Positions 1-8,179 of a stretch of 64,000 nt of DNA are shown here, one piece after another (within the stretch, counting starts at the first letter, position 1; each line of letters opens with the position of its first letter). Origin of the DNA: DASZBR01 sp035943935 (GTDB taxonomy: Bacteria > Pseudomonadota > Gammaproteobacteria > DASZBR01); the NCBI GenBank assembly GCA_035943935.1, contig DASZBR010000007.1:1-64000 (forward strand), written 5' to 3'. The notes below the pieces were generated by a model that was given only the letters and a program-made list of their open reading frames with translations, was not told where the DNA came from and did no database searches. The position numbers were made by a program, and so were the translations under genes.

Positions 1-18
1 TGAATATTACGGCCCATC

Positions 19-129
19 TCGAACACTAGTTACGGTTTTATTCGAACAGTGATTATGGTTCATCTCGAACACTGATTATGGTTTTACTCGAACAGCGATT
101 ATGGTGAAATCGAACACCTGATTTCGGTG
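19..129 (+). repeat. IS21 left-end transposase-binding repeats (5 units)
   Basis: Five direct copies of a unit of the form TCGAACAsTGATTATGGTT start at 19, 42, 65, 88 and 110, so the spacing is 23, 23, 23 and 22 bases. The first and last copies are the most divergent. Multiple end repeats of about 20 bp are known for IS21-family elements, where they bind the IstA transposase. Confidence 0.85.
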
Positions 130-199
130 GGATTTTAGATAAAAAGACGCACGACAATGTATAGGCTACTCACTCTTTAAAACTCAAAGAGGTGGGTAG

Positions 200-1738
200 A
201 TGCCAATGAGGAAATTGTCGATGCGGAAGATTAAAGAAGTATTGCGATTACATTATGAATCGCATTTAAGCCAACGAAGTATTTCCAAAAGCCTTGGGGT
301 AAGCGTAAGCACAGTATGCGTCTACTTAAGGCTTGCAAGATCGGCAGGAATAACATGGCCATTGCCTGATAATTTAGATGAAGAAGCGTTATATCAAAAT
401 CTTTATCGTCCTGTTGAGGCTTCAAAAAAAGAAAGGCCTTTACCTGATCTAGAAGTTGTTTATCGTGAACTAAGACGTAAAGGTGTAACGCTGCTTTTAT
501 TGTGGCGAGAATATCGTGATAAATATCCTGATGGACTGAGCTATACGCAATTTTGCGTAAAGTATCGAGTCTACGTTAAACAAGCTGAACCTGTGATGCG
601 TCAAATTCACAAAGCAGGCGAAAAATGCTTTGTAGATTATTCGGGGTTAACAGTGTCGTGGATTTCAATGGACACGGGTGAAATTCACGAAGCGCAAATC
701 TTTGTCGGCACGTTGGGTGCATCCAGTTACACTTATGTTGAAGCAAGCGCCACACAAAATCTTGAAGACTGGATTAATTCGCACATTAATATGCTGAAAT
801 TCTTTGGGGGCTGTCCTTCGATTCTTGTTCCTGACAACTTGAGATCTGGCGTAAAAAGTGCACATCTTTATGATCCTGATATCAATCCGAATTATCAATG
901 CTTTGGAGAGCATTACGGCATTGCAATTGTTCCTGCACGCGTCGCTGAACCAAAAGACAAAGCCAAGGTAGAAAGTGCCGTTGGGTTTGTGGAGCGCTTT
1001 ATTTTAGCGCCATTGCGTAATCATACATTTACCAGTGTTGATGAAATAAATAATTTTATCAGGCCATTGCTTGTGAAGCTTAATGAGTCCCCCTTTCAAA
1101 AATTATCCGGAACACGAAAACAATTATTTGAATCCTTAGATAAGCCGGCACTGAAATTATTTCCTGAAGAACATTATGAATACGCAACATGGAAAAAAGC
1201 GCGTGTGCATATCGATTATCATATTGAATTTGAAAAACATTATTACAGCGTTCCTTACAAACATATTTCTCATAATGTTGAATTACGTGTAACACAAAAA
1301 TTACTGGAAGTGTTTTACAAAAGCCGCCGTATTGCAACACACATTCGACATGAAAAGCCCTATGGATTTACAACAACAAAAGAACACATGCCAAAAAGCC
1401 ATCAGTTTCAACGAGATGTTTCTCCTGACTTCATTTTTAAAAGCGCTAGAAAGATTGGAGATGCTACGCTACGGTTTGTTGAAAATATGCTGGCTAATCG
1501 CGCGTTTCCTGAACAAGCGTATCGTGCTTGTTTAGGAGTACTTCGACTCGGAAAAAGATTTGGCGAAGACCGTTTAGAAAAAGCCTGTGCTTATGCCGAT
1601 GCGGTTGGCGCATATCGTTACAAACAAGTGGAGTCTATTCTCAAAAAAGGTCTTGAGAATCTTAAACTTTATTCTGTTTCACAAAATCATTTACCACCGC
1701 ATCACGAAAATGTTCGTGGTGCAATTTATTACCGTTAA
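200..1738 (+). CDS. istA: IS21-family transposase IstA
   Basis: DDE-type transposase that, with IstB, cuts and joins the ends of the IS21 element. An N-terminal helix-turn-helix lies near residues 20-50 (SQRSISKSLGVSVSTVCVYL). The catalytic acidic residues sit in CFVDYSGL (first Asp), ILVPDNLRSG (second Asp) and KDKAKVESAVGF (Glu). The C-terminal third contains the basic beta-rich region usual for the family. The length of 512 residues is normal and the frame is intact. The GAGGTGG Shine-Dalgarno at 189-195 supports the start at 200; a second ATG two codons downstream is also possible. istB begins 9 bases after the stop, so the two are probably co-translated. Confidence 0.95.
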   Translation: MPMRKLSMRKIKEVLRLHYESHLSQRSISKSLGVSVSTVCVYLRLARSAGITWPLPDNLDEEALYQNLYRPVEASKKERPLPDLEVVYRELRRKGVTLLLLWREYRDKYPDGLSYTQFCVKYRVYVKQAEPVMRQIHKAGEKCFVDYSGLTVSWISMDTGEIHEAQIFVGTLGASSYTYVEASATQNLEDWINSHINMLKFFGGCPSILVPDNLRSGVKSAHLYDPDINPNYQCFGEHYGIAIVPARVAEPKDKAKVESAVGFVERFILAPLRNHTFTSVDEINNFIRPLLVKLNESPFQKLSGTRKQLFESLDKPALKLFPEEHYEYATWKKARVHIDYHIEFEKHYYSVPYKHISHNVELRVTQKLLEVFYKSRRIATHIRHEKPYGFTTTKEHMPKSHQFQRDVSPDFIFKSARKIGDATLRFVENMLANRAFPEQAYRACLGVLRLGKRFGEDRLEKACAYADAVGAYRYKQVESILKKGLENLKLYSVSQNHLPPHHENVRGAIYYR

Positions 1739-1747
1739 CAGGAGATT

Positions 1748-2503
1748 ATGATGAATCACCCCACGTTAGAAAAATTGTCTCAACTTCGATTGCGCGGCAT
1801 GTCGAGCGCGTTTGAAGAATTTCTTCAGCAAAACATAACGTTATCTTTTGAAGAGGGTCTGAGTTGGCTAGTCGAAAGAGAATTTGTTTTACGTGATAAT
1901 TTACGTTTAAAACGAAAACTTCAACAAGCCAAGCTTAAACAGTCCGCTTGTGTTGAAAATATCAACTTCAAAAAAACTCGTGGCTTACAGAAATCATTCA
2001 TTCTTCAATTATCCGAAGGAAATTGGATAAAGCAGCATCTTAATTTATTAATCACAGGTCCAACGGGCACAGGCAAAACATATCTTGCTTGTGCGCTTGC
2101 GCACAAAGCCTGTCTGCAAAATTACACGGTTCGTTATTATCGTGTGCCACGATTACTACAAGAATTACTTGTTGCACGTGCTGATGGTTCATATCCAAAA
2201 TTATTAACTCAGATTTCAAAAGCTCAAATCCTTATTCTAGATGATTGGGCACTTGCTCCGCTCAATGATGAACAGCGGCGTGATTTACTTGAAATCATGG
2301 ATGATCGCTACCAAACAGCGTCCACTATTATTACGAGTCAATTGCCTATTGCGCACTGGCATGAATATATTGCAGATCAAACGTTAGCAGATGCGATACT
2401 GGATAGACTGCTACATAATTCAATCAAGCTACCTTTATCAGGTGATTCTTTAAGGAAAAATGAAAATACCGTTTGCCAAGTAGAGGAGGAAAATTTAGCA
2501 TAA
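1748..2503 (+). CDS. istB: IS21-family helper ATPase IstB
   Basis: AAA+ ATPase that assembles on target DNA and activates the IstA transposase. Walker A is visible as GPTGTGKTYLA near residue 104 and Walker B as ILILDDWALAPL near residue 161. A C-terminal arginine-containing block (ILDRLLHNSIKLPL) matches the IstB/DnaC-like family. The length of 251 residues is normal and the gene appears intact. AGGAG at 1740-1744 precedes the start; ATG 1748 and ATG 1751 are adjacent and either could be used. It lies inside the IS ends together with istA. Confidence 0.95.
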   Translation: MMNHPTLEKLSQLRLRGMSSAFEEFLQQNITLSFEEGLSWLVEREFVLRDNLRLKRKLQQAKLKQSACVENINFKKTRGLQKSFILQLSEGNWIKQHLNLLITGPTGTGKTYLACALAHKACLQNYTVRYYRVPRLLQELLVARADGSYPKLLTQISKAQILILDDWALAPLNDEQRRDLLEIMDDRYQTASTIITSQLPIAHWHEYIADQTLADAILDRLLHNSIKLPLSGDSLRKNENTVCQVEEENLA

Positions 2504-2542
2504 ACAAATAACGGGCGTGTGTCTTTTTATCCCGTTCGAATT

Positions 2543-2607
2543 AACCGAAATAAGTGTTCGAATAAAACCGGAATAGATGTTCGAGATAAACCGTATTCAC
2601 TGTTCGT
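2543..2607 (-). repeat. IS21 right-end transposase-binding repeats (3 units)
   Basis: Three copies of the same unit in reverse orientation (AACCGnAATnnnTGTTCGA) start at 2543, 2566 and 2589, again at an exact 23-base period. They are inverted relative to the left-end array, as expected for the two ends of one element. Confidence 0.85.
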
Positions 2608-2624
2608 TTTGACCGGAATATTCA

Positions 2625-2791
2625 ATTATATATTTACCCATTTTCCTGCAAAAACCATACTCATCGATCCTGCTGCAACGAATAAGCGTGCGATAAGATG
2701 CTATGAAAAAGCAGGATTTAGCTTTGTTAGAGAAGCGTTTGATGGCGTAACGGATTGTTATATTTTGCAGAAAATTAAACAGGCTCAATAA
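2625..2791 (+). pseudogene. 3' remnant of a GNAT (AAC(6')-like) acetyltransferase, cut by the IS21 element
   Basis: From the IS end onward the frame encodes about 55 residues ending a GNAT acetyltransferase. It contains DPAATNKRAIRCYEKAGF, the acetyl-CoA-binding motif B region that is especially close to aminoglycoside 6'-N-acetyltransferases and related enzymes. The open frame continues backward into the IS end to an ATG at 2519, but the IS-derived residues have no family similarity. The N-terminal two-thirds of the gene must lie left of the element, outside the window. The acetylated substrate cannot be deduced. The stop overlaps the end of the convergent parE-like gene. Confidence 0.8.
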
Positions 2792-3095
2792 ATCGAGATC
2801 CTACATTTCCAAGCAAACTTGATATGTCTCTATATCCACTTAAAACTCTGACTACTTTAATTGGAATTTCATCAGTATAAAAAATGAGGTAGTGCCACTT
2901 AAATGGCCAAACTCTAATAGATCTATCCGTTAAATCCGCTCTCTTATGACCAAGCATTGGATTTGCAGCGAGCATTTCCATGGCTTCATATACAGAATCA
3001 ATAAAATTCAAAGCAACGGATAAGTTTTGAGACAGATAATACGAAGCAACTTCTTCAATATCTTTTTCAGCGGAGGGTGATAGGTAATACGTCAT
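2775..3095 (-). CDS. parE: RelE/ParE-family toxin
   Basis: A 106-residue protein of the RelE/ParE toxin fold. It begins TYYLSPSAEKDIEEVASYY, typical of ParE N-termini, and has the late beta-strand pattern RVWPFKWHYLIFYTD...IKVVRVLSGYRD common to the family, whose members poison gyrase (ParE) or cleave mRNA (RelE). The sequence alone does not say which. It overlaps its upstream antitoxin gene by 4 bases (3092-3095), a classical coupled toxin-antitoxin layout. Its 3' end runs 17 bases into the truncated GNAT gene on the other strand. Confidence 0.85.
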   Translation of the reverse strand: MTYYLSPSAEKDIEEVASYYLSQNLSVALNFIDSVYEAMEMLAANPMLGHKRADLTDRSIRVWPFKWHYLIFYTDEIPIKVVRVLSGYRDISSLLGNVGSRFIEPV

Positions 3096-3370
3096 TTACC
3101 CCCCTTGGCGGTATTTATTATTTTTTTCCTCAATCGGTCATAAGACTCTTTCGCTGGTATTTTTTGGCCTGATTTTAACTCCATTAACCCAATATCAATT
3201 TCTCGACTCAATTGCTCGATTCTTTGCTTCTGCAAAGTTTCATGGGTATGCATAAGTCTCAATGCTTCGCGCACAACTTCACTCGCTGAGGTGTAAAGGC
3301 CATTCTTAATTTTGTCATATACATATTTTTCAAGTTCCGGTGTTAAAGAAATATTCATTTCACCATCCAT
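3092..3370 (-). CDS. parD: ParD/CopG-type antitoxin
   Basis: Antitoxin partner of the ParE-like toxin. The N-terminal segment MNISLTPELEKYVYDKIKNG followed by YTSASEVVREALRLM is the ribbon-helix-helix DNA-binding motif of ParD/CopG proteins. The C-terminal part (KIPAKESYDRLRKKI) is the toxin-neutralising tail. ATGs at 3394, 3385, 3370 and 3358 are in frame; none has a strong Shine-Dalgarno, and 3370 is chosen as a compromise because homologous N-termini begin close to MNISL. Proteins of this type normally repress their own promoter, here expected just upstream of 3400. Confidence 0.85.
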   Translation of the reverse strand: MDGEMNISLTPELEKYVYDKIKNGLYTSASEVVREALRLMHTHETLQKQRIEQLSREIDIGLMELKSGQKIPAKESYDRLRKKIINTAKGGK

Positions 3371-3433
3371 TTTCACAAAATCCATTAATAACAAACATTA
3401 GCATAAATTGTTATTTCTTGTCACATGCTTTTT

Positions 3434-4651
3434 CTACACCGACTTCCGCACCCCCTCCGGTTTCCACGCCGGCGCAATCACATCATTCATCTTCGTGCGA
3501 TTTAATAACGGCGCTGGAATAATCGTATGATTTCCATATTTTGAATTTATTTGATCTATAATTTTATTTAATTTTTCTGCAGAATTTTCCAGATCATCAA
3601 ACAATTCTTTTTGTATATGTCCTAATACAGGATCAATAGCCGTAATTTGAATTTGAAACAATCCCGAACCATCCCAATGTTCTTTGAGAATATCTCGACC
3701 TAAACGATAAATTTTTTGGCCATCATTGGTCGGATGCGACAACGAACAGCGTTCGCCCATCCATCCCCACGCATAACTTTTCACGCCAATAAAAAAGGTT
3801 TTGGATTCTAAATGATATCTTCGCAATCTCGCGCCGACTTTTTCAGACATATGCTGCAAATAAGTCAAAACAACTTTTTCGTCTTTCGTATTCGGCGGCA
3901 TGACCTTGCCGTGACCTACTGATTTAGGATCTTTTAATTTTGTTTGTACGGGCTCGAAATCTAATCCTTGTGCCATCAACCAAATGCGTCGACCTAAATT
4001 ACCAAATCGTTGCGCTAATACGCTAATAGGTAGTTTTCGCATATCGCCGCAATACTTCACACCATATTTTAATAAAAACTGGCTAATACCCGGGCCTATT
4101 CCACACAATTCGTTCACAGGAACTTTTTCTAAACTTTCGCGAATTTTTTCAGGTGGAATTACTACAAAGCCATTGGGCTTTTTAACTTCGCCAGCGTATT
4201 TTGCGGTTGATTTGTCACTGCTCACGCCAACAGAACACGGCAGACCTGATATCTCTGTTACTAATTTTTTTACTTTTCGACCAATAAACTCTGGCGTTCC
4301 CCATAATTTCTGACAATGCGTGACATCCAAAAAAGCCTCATCGACAGAAAAGACTTCAATATCAGGCGTAATGCTTTCTAAACAACGCATAATTTTAGAC
4401 GAGAGCTCTGTGTAGCGTTTAATTCGCGTAGGACGAGTAATAAGATGGGAACATAATTGCTTTGCTTCACGGAGCCGCATTCCCGTTTTAACACCAAACG
4501 CGCGTGCTTCGTATGAGCAGGTAATAATACAGGTTCCTTCCGCGCCGTTTGTTACTGCGATAGGCTTATCTCTTAATTCGGGATAATCGAGTTGTTCAAT
4601 CGATGCAAAAAAAGCATTCATGTCAACGAAAACAATTGCGCGGGGCCACAT
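3434..4651 (-). CDS. dinB: Y-family DNA polymerase (DNA polymerase IV-like)
   Basis: Error-prone translesion polymerase. Catalytic carboxylates are seen in IVFVDMNAFFASIEQ (residues 6-20) and VFSVDEAFLDVT near residue 100. The YEARAFGVKTGMRL block and the helix-hairpin-helix VNELCGIGPGISQFL follow, and the little-finger domain occupies the C-terminal third. At 405 residues it is longer than E. coli Pol IV (about 350). The C-terminal tail (LNRTKMNDVIAPAWKPEG) replaces the beta-clamp motif in its usual place, so clamp binding is uncertain. GAGGAG at the right distance supports ATG 4651. I could not recognise a convincing LexA box upstream. Confidence 0.9.
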   Translation of the reverse strand: MWPRAIVFVDMNAFFASIEQLDYPELRDKPIAVTNGAEGTCIITCSYEARAFGVKTGMRLREAKQLCSHLITRPTRIKRYTELSSKIMRCLESITPDIEVFSVDEAFLDVTHCQKLWGTPEFIGRKVKKLVTEISGLPCSVGVSSDKSTAKYAGEVKKPNGFVVIPPEKIRESLEKVPVNELCGIGPGISQFLLKYGVKYCGDMRKLPISVLAQRFGNLGRRIWLMAQGLDFEPVQTKLKDPKSVGHGKVMPPNTKDEKVVLTYLQHMSEKVGARLRRYHLESKTFFIGVKSYAWGWMGERCSLSHPTNDGQKIYRLGRDILKEHWDGSGLFQIQITAIDPVLGHIQKELFDDLENSAEKLNKIIDQINSKYGNHTIIPAPLLNRTKMNDVIAPAWKPEGVRKSV

Positions 4652-4697
4652 GGGAGTTCTCCTCTTATTTGTTTGTATTAAAAACAGTGTAGAGGAG

Positions 4698-4719
4698 CGG
4701 GCTCGATAAATCGAGCCCG
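4698..4719 (-). terminator. Strong hairpin between small membrane protein gene and dinB
   Basis: Perfect 10-bp inverted arms CGGGCTCGAT / ATCGAGCCCG separated by AA. It lies 19 bases beyond the stop of the minus-strand gene at 4739-4987 and before dinB. There is no long T-run, so it may be a transcription attenuator or an RNA-stabilising hairpin rather than a classical intrinsic terminator. Confidence 0.6.
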
Positions 4720-4738
4720 TTGAACAGATTTCTAATAA

Positions 4739-4987
4739 TTAACCCGGCTTACAACAATTCACAATGGCCCGCGATGCTGACAGTGCAAATGTAACCGCAG
4801 AAAATCCAATGCCGAGCGCTAAGAATACTGTTGCTGCAACATTAGGTTCTACTTTAGAAGAGACTAAAAAATGTCCGAATGTTGTAACAAATGCAGCACC
4901 GCTCAATACCGCGGTTGGAAGTGACAAATCACAAAACATACTATTACGTGTTCGTGCGGGATTTAAGGGAGTTTGTTCATTAGCCAT
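4739..4987 (-). CDS. Small two-helix membrane protein, PmrA-box preceded
   Basis: An 82-residue protein that I do not recognise. It has a short polar N-terminus followed by two hydrophobic segments (about residues 24-45 and 51-70) with small-residue-rich faces and a Cys-Cys near the C-terminus (IVNCCKPG), which suggests an inner-membrane hairpin. A good Shine-Dalgarno (AGGTGA) precedes the ATG. Upstream at 5047-5063 lies a perfect YTTAAK-N5-YTTAAK repeat in the orientation of this gene, suggesting PmrA-type control like the presumed effector genes nearby. An open frame on the opposite strand covers the same stretch but lacks a ribosome-binding site. Confidence 0.65.
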   Translation of the reverse strand: MANEQTPLNPARTRNSMFCDLSLPTAVLSGAAFVTTFGHFLVSSKVEPNVAATVFLALGIGFSAVTFALSASRAIVNCCKPG

Positions 4988-5046
4988 AAGTCACCTCATT
5001 TAATAGTTAGTTTAAAGGGACAACGACTTCACGGTAACACACAAAT

Positions 5047-5063
5047 CTTAAGGTTTTCTTAAA
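5047..5063 (-). promoter_or_regulatory. PmrA-like box upstream of the small membrane protein gene
   Basis: On the minus strand the sequence reads TTTAAG-AAAAC-CTTAAG, an exact match to the YTTAAK-N5-YTTAAK direct repeat described for PmrA. A TTGTGT element follows two bases downstream, the same arrangement as at 7439-7463. Confidence 0.6.
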
Positions 5064-5079
5064 ACACGCAACGAAATTG

Positions 5080-5108
5080 ATTGGGCGACACAGACTGTAT
5101 CGCCCAAT
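5080..5108 (-). repeat. REP-like hairpin after the nucleoside hydrolase/methyltransferase gene
   Basis: Inverted arms ATTGGGCGA / TCGCCCAAT around an 11-base loop, starting 7 bases beyond the stop of the minus-strand gene. It closely resembles the hairpin at 9047-9067 (shared GGGCGACACA... TCGCCCA..TGC), so it is probably a dispersed palindromic element acting as a 3' end structure. Confidence 0.55.
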
Positions 5109-5115
5109 GCCGTAG

Positions 5116-7392
5116 TTATCGAGGACTCGCTTTCAATTGAGGCCCTTGATAGGTCGCTACAAAACGAATGGCGCGTGAACGCTTACTCGGATCACCATAA
5201 TTCAGATTATCGCCCGTTTCTTGCACTTCTATGTTGAAATTATTATCTGCCAATAATTTCTCCAATGTTTTACGCTTGAAATGACGAAAAACAACATCGC
5301 CCCCTTGAACAGGGATTGACGCTTTAAACATGCCATATATAACACTCGCGCCCTCGTTACCATGTTCCGCCATATACGCTTTATAACGATCTTGCTGAGG
5401 AGCATAATCTTCTTCAGCAATGCGATAATCACTGAGCACCAGTATTCCACCGGGTTTTAACACTCGCGAGACTTCTGACATTAATGCCTGTAGTTCTTTT
5501 GGATCAGACAGCGACGTTAAAACAGAAATCAAAAAAACGGCATCAAAAGATTGGCTTTCAAAACCCGATTGAAAATCTCTGATGGCCTTCAATTTACCTT
5601 CAAGATGCGGAAATTTTGCTAAACCGCGCGCTATGCTTTTGTCAGATTCATCAACGCCCTGAACATCGGGATATCCCCGCTTAATTAATTCATCGGGAAT
5701 TCGACCATATCCGCAACCAAAATCGAGAATTTTGATGGCTTTATTGGGCGCACGCGCTAAAAACGCTTCCCATAATGGCGCCATTTTAAACTCACCCTTG
5801 CTCGCATCCCAATATTTGCGTTGAAGTTCCGCTTGTTTATTCGCTTCTTGTTGCATAAAAACACCCCTCTCTTTTGTTAAATTTAACAACTCAGGAAACA
5901 ACTCTGGATGCAGTAACTTTAATTTTTCTACTGCAACTAAAACATCTGGCGTCATTTTTAAACCCGCCAAACTCAGCTCATCTTTAAAACCATATTGTTT
6001 AATCACGGTTTCAATTTCATCCAACGCTTGTTGAATATCTTTCATGTCATACAAAATTCCTTTAATAATATTATTGGGAGTATTGTAAACACGAAAATCT
6101 TGCTCCAAGCGCTTGAAAAATTCAGGTCTTCTTTCAGGAGGAATAAACAATTGATACACATTTCCTGCCGGGTGTTCTACAAACGTTGTCATTCCCGGAT
6201 TCGGCTCGGCTTGTCCCGCAACCCTTAAAAATCCGCGACGTGCTTTATATACATCACTGTGCGCCAAACAATTACTCGCATTCAAATCATGCGCCGCTTG
6301 CTGTGGATCGTCTTCACCAAATCGTTTGAGATAAGGCGGTGGCACATCCAACATAAGATCACCGGTAACTTTTGAAACATAGTTATTATTCGCATTGCGT
6401 AAACTCAGCGATCTTTCTCTGTTATACGTCACGGTATGCGTAAGATCCAAGGGTTGCAATAATACGGGGATATTATTTTTTTGCGCGATATCAAAAACGC
6501 CTTTTGATGCATCCGGATCATAAATAATATTAAATTCAGCGTGTCGCGTGAATTTACAATATTTTTTTAATTTCTCACATAGCGCTGCTTTATCGTGTAA
6601 ATTTTCCTCGATTTCTTCACTGCTAATAGCCAATCTTTCTTGCAATCCTGAGGGATGTTGGGCCATCGCAACAATTTTGCCATTCTCTTTGTAAAGTTTA
6701 ATCACACCCGTTTCGACTTTTTCTTCTGCAGGTTTTTGTTCAGCTATTTCAGGCGCTAATACATAGGTCGGCGCACCTAATGCTTTCAGTGGCGCATTAC
6801 ATTGATGTTGATCGATAACACCGCCCATCAATGAAATAGCGGCAATATTTTTGAAATCTTCTTCGTTCAATCCGCTTAAAACGCGGTATAAATCCGTCAA
6901 TCCACCCGTTGAGACTAAGGTAATAGGCCGTTTGGCCTTTTTAATGGCATCAATTGCATGTTGAGCACCGCTTCCATTTTTATCGCCAGGACGTAATACG
7001 GGATTAGGCAATTTAGCCGTGAGCGCTCCGAGCCCCTGGACACCAAAGACATGTGTTCCATCTTCTCGATGCTTAGTACTTTGTGAAGGACCACTTGAAC
7101 CCGGATACACAGGAATATCGTGTCGTTCAGTAATTTCGGTCATTAATAATGCATTACTGGTAACGTTATCTAATGACACATTTCCATCACCGGTGATTGT
7201 CATCAGAATATTCATTTCTCTGTGCGCATACAGTTGAGCAATACACATCAGATCATCTGTACCAGGATCGCAGAAATAAATAATATCTTCTGCTAAATGA
7301 GGGATAGTTTTATTGACGTCTTTAAGCTCTAAATTAAATTGTTCTGTTGTTACATTTTCCAAGGCTAATTTCGACCCATTATCGTCTTGCAT
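5116..7392 (-). CDS. Nucleoside hydrolase-like / SAM methyltransferase fusion protein
   Basis: A 758-residue two-domain protein. Residues 36-385 resemble inosine-uridine-type nucleoside hydrolases. The N-terminal metal motif reads FCDPGTDD (40-47; the usual first Asp is Phe), followed by TGGLTDL (162-168), MGG (189-191), HAEFNIIYDPDASKGVF (284-300), LDLTH (315-319) and HD (368-369). About 90 residues are inserted between MGG and AEFN, where the canonical enzyme has about 20. Residues 550-745 form a class I methyltransferase: motif I LDFGCGYGR (556-564), VDESD, FDAVFLISVL and LKPGG (645-649). No signal peptide is seen. A PmrA-like box and a promoter lie upstream, which fits a secreted effector; that role is inference. 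The methyl acceptor is unknown. Confidence 0.8.
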   Translation of the reverse strand: MQDDNGSKLALENVTTEQFNLELKDVNKTIPHLAEDIIYFCDPGTDDLMCIAQLYAHREMNILMTITGDGNVSLDNVTSNALLMTEITERHDIPVYPGSSGPSQSTKHREDGTHVFGVQGLGALTAKLPNPVLRPGDKNGSGAQHAIDAIKKAKRPITLVSTGGLTDLYRVLSGLNEEDFKNIAAISLMGGVIDQHQCNAPLKALGAPTYVLAPEIAEQKPAEEKVETGVIKLYKENGKIVAMAQHPSGLQERLAISSEEIEENLHDKAALCEKLKKYCKFTRHAEFNIIYDPDASKGVFDIAQKNNIPVLLQPLDLTHTVTYNRERSLSLRNANNNYVSKVTGDLMLDVPPPYLKRFGEDDPQQAAHDLNASNCLAHSDVYKARRGFLRVAGQAEPNPGMTTFVEHPAGNVYQLFIPPERRPEFFKRLEQDFRVYNTPNNIIKGILYDMKDIQQALDEIETVIKQYGFKDELSLAGLKMTPDVLVAVEKLKLLHPELFPELLNLTKERGVFMQQEANKQAELQRKYWDASKGEFKMAPLWEAFLARAPNKAIKILDFGCGYGRIPDELIKRGYPDVQGVDESDKSIARGLAKFPHLEGKLKAIRDFQSGFESQSFDAVFLISVLTSLSDPKELQALMSEVSRVLKPGGILVLSDYRIAEEDYAPQQDRYKAYMAEHGNEGASVIYGMFKASIPVQGGDVVFRHFKRKTLEKLLADNNFNIEVQETGDNLNYGDPSKRSRAIRFVATYQGPQLKASPR

Positions 7393-7415
7393 CTGAAAAC
7401 ACTCCTCTAACTGGC

Positions 7416-7463
7416 TTTATAAAGAAAGACATTTTACCACCCAAACCTTAAGGTTTTATTAAG
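7416..7463 (-). promoter_or_regulatory. PmrA-like box and promoter of the nucleoside hydrolase/methyltransferase gene
   Basis: On the minus strand a direct repeat CTTAAT-AAAAC-CTTAAG (7447-7463) is followed two bases later by a -35 TTGGGT (7439-7444), a 17-base spacer and a -10 TATAAA (7416-7421). An activator box immediately upstream of a poor -35 is the expected geometry for an OmpR-type activator such as PmrA. Confidence 0.65.
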
Positions 7464-7512
7464 TGCCGAAGGCATCCCGAAGAGCGCGCAGCGCGACGTG
7501 GGGCCTCCTGGA

Positions 7513-8124
7513 CTAGAAAAAAACATTAATCTCTGTACCCGTAGAAACCTCAGGCGGAGGGTATACCGCTAATGAAACCTTGGTTTTAACTACATCAATA
7601 TTATTTTCATTTAAAATATTGAGATAAAATACAACGTTCTTAAAGATATGCTTTAACTCTCTAGGGTCATTGTTCGTCAGCAAATGCAGAATAAAATCGC
7701 CTACTTTTTCAGGGTGTATCCCCAACCACTCTGCCAATAACCACGTAGGAATTTTATTAAATACTTTCGTTTGAAACACAGGATCGCTTAAGGCTTCCTG
7801 GATAGTTTGAGCAACTTCTTTATCGCTAAGCTGATCCAACAATATTCGAAAAAACCCCATTCTCACATTAAAAAAGCTTCCGATTTGAACGGTCGGCATT
7901 TTAGCTCTACGACGAATACTCTCAACAGCATTCAGACGTAAATGATGATTGGTCAGCATTAATGCATTCAGATCGCTTTCAGATAAATACTCCATAACCT
8001 TCAGCCATAATACTTTCAGTAGCGTGCCACCACACGTCGCATCGTGAATCGCAAACGTGGTCAGCAAAATATCGTTATCACTGTTTTCTCTTTTCTCAGG
8101 CTTTGTTGCAAAGAGTGTTCTCAT
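7513..8124 (-). CDS. F-box-like protein, paralogue of 12192-12797
   Basis: A 203-residue protein. Residues about 36-70 (LKVLWLKVMEYLSESDL..LMLTNHHLRLNAVESI) follow the F-box pattern: hydrophobic helix 1, YLS..DL, then a helix with a conserved leucine series. The F-box is the eukaryotic Skp1-binding module used by several Legionella effectors to recruit SCF ubiquitin ligases. The remainder (FFNVRMGFFRILL..., KVFNKIPTWLLAEWL) is helical and unassigned, and is shared almost throughout with the second copy. Assignment is by pattern, so Skp1 binding is inference. An AGGAGGAA Shine-Dalgarno supports the start. A 20-base element shared with the GNAT gene lies 56 bases upstream. Confidence 0.7.
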   Translation of the reverse strand: MRTLFATKPEKRENSDNDILLTTFAIHDATCGGTLLKVLWLKVMEYLSESDLNALMLTNHHLRLNAVESIRRRAKMPTVQIGSFFNVRMGFFRILLDQLSDKEVAQTIQEALSDPVFQTKVFNKIPTWLLAEWLGIHPEKVGDFILHLLTNNDPRELKHIFKNVVFYLNILNENNIDVVKTKVSLAVYPPPEVSTGTEINVFF

Positions 8125-8179
8125 GATGCGTTCCTCCTATTAATTATTGTGTTATTAGACATTTATTAGGCAGAACTGA

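Larger units (their letters stand above)
1..2624 (+). mobile_element. IS21-family insertion sequence (complete)
   Basis: The element carries istA and istB in the usual order and has ends beginning TG and ending CA. The first 12 bases (tgaatattacgg) match the reverse complement of the last 12 at 2613-2624 (ccggaatattca) at 11 of 12 positions. Each end carries tandem copies of a TCGAACA...GGTT unit in inverted orientation, as is typical of IS21 transposase-binding ends. It interrupts a GNAT acetyltransferase gene whose 3' part follows directly. The left flank is outside the window, so the target duplication cannot be checked. The exact start at base 1 may mean the contig breaks at this repeat; that is inference. 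Confidence 0.9.

Noticed and set aside
2519..2624. N-terminal part of a 90-residue reading frame running through the IS right end into the GNAT remnant
   Set aside because: The first 35 codons are IS terminal repeats with no acetyltransferase similarity; only the part after 2624 belongs to a former gene.
4652..4738. Possible LexA box upstream of dinB (CTGT...CAAA)
   Set aside because: Half-sites do not match CTGT-N8-ACAG; the spacing and second half are wrong.
4764..5003. Plus-strand reading frame of 79 residues opposite the small membrane protein gene
   Set aside because: No Shine-Dalgarno and no protein-like pattern; the minus-strand frame has AGGTGA and two clear membrane segments.
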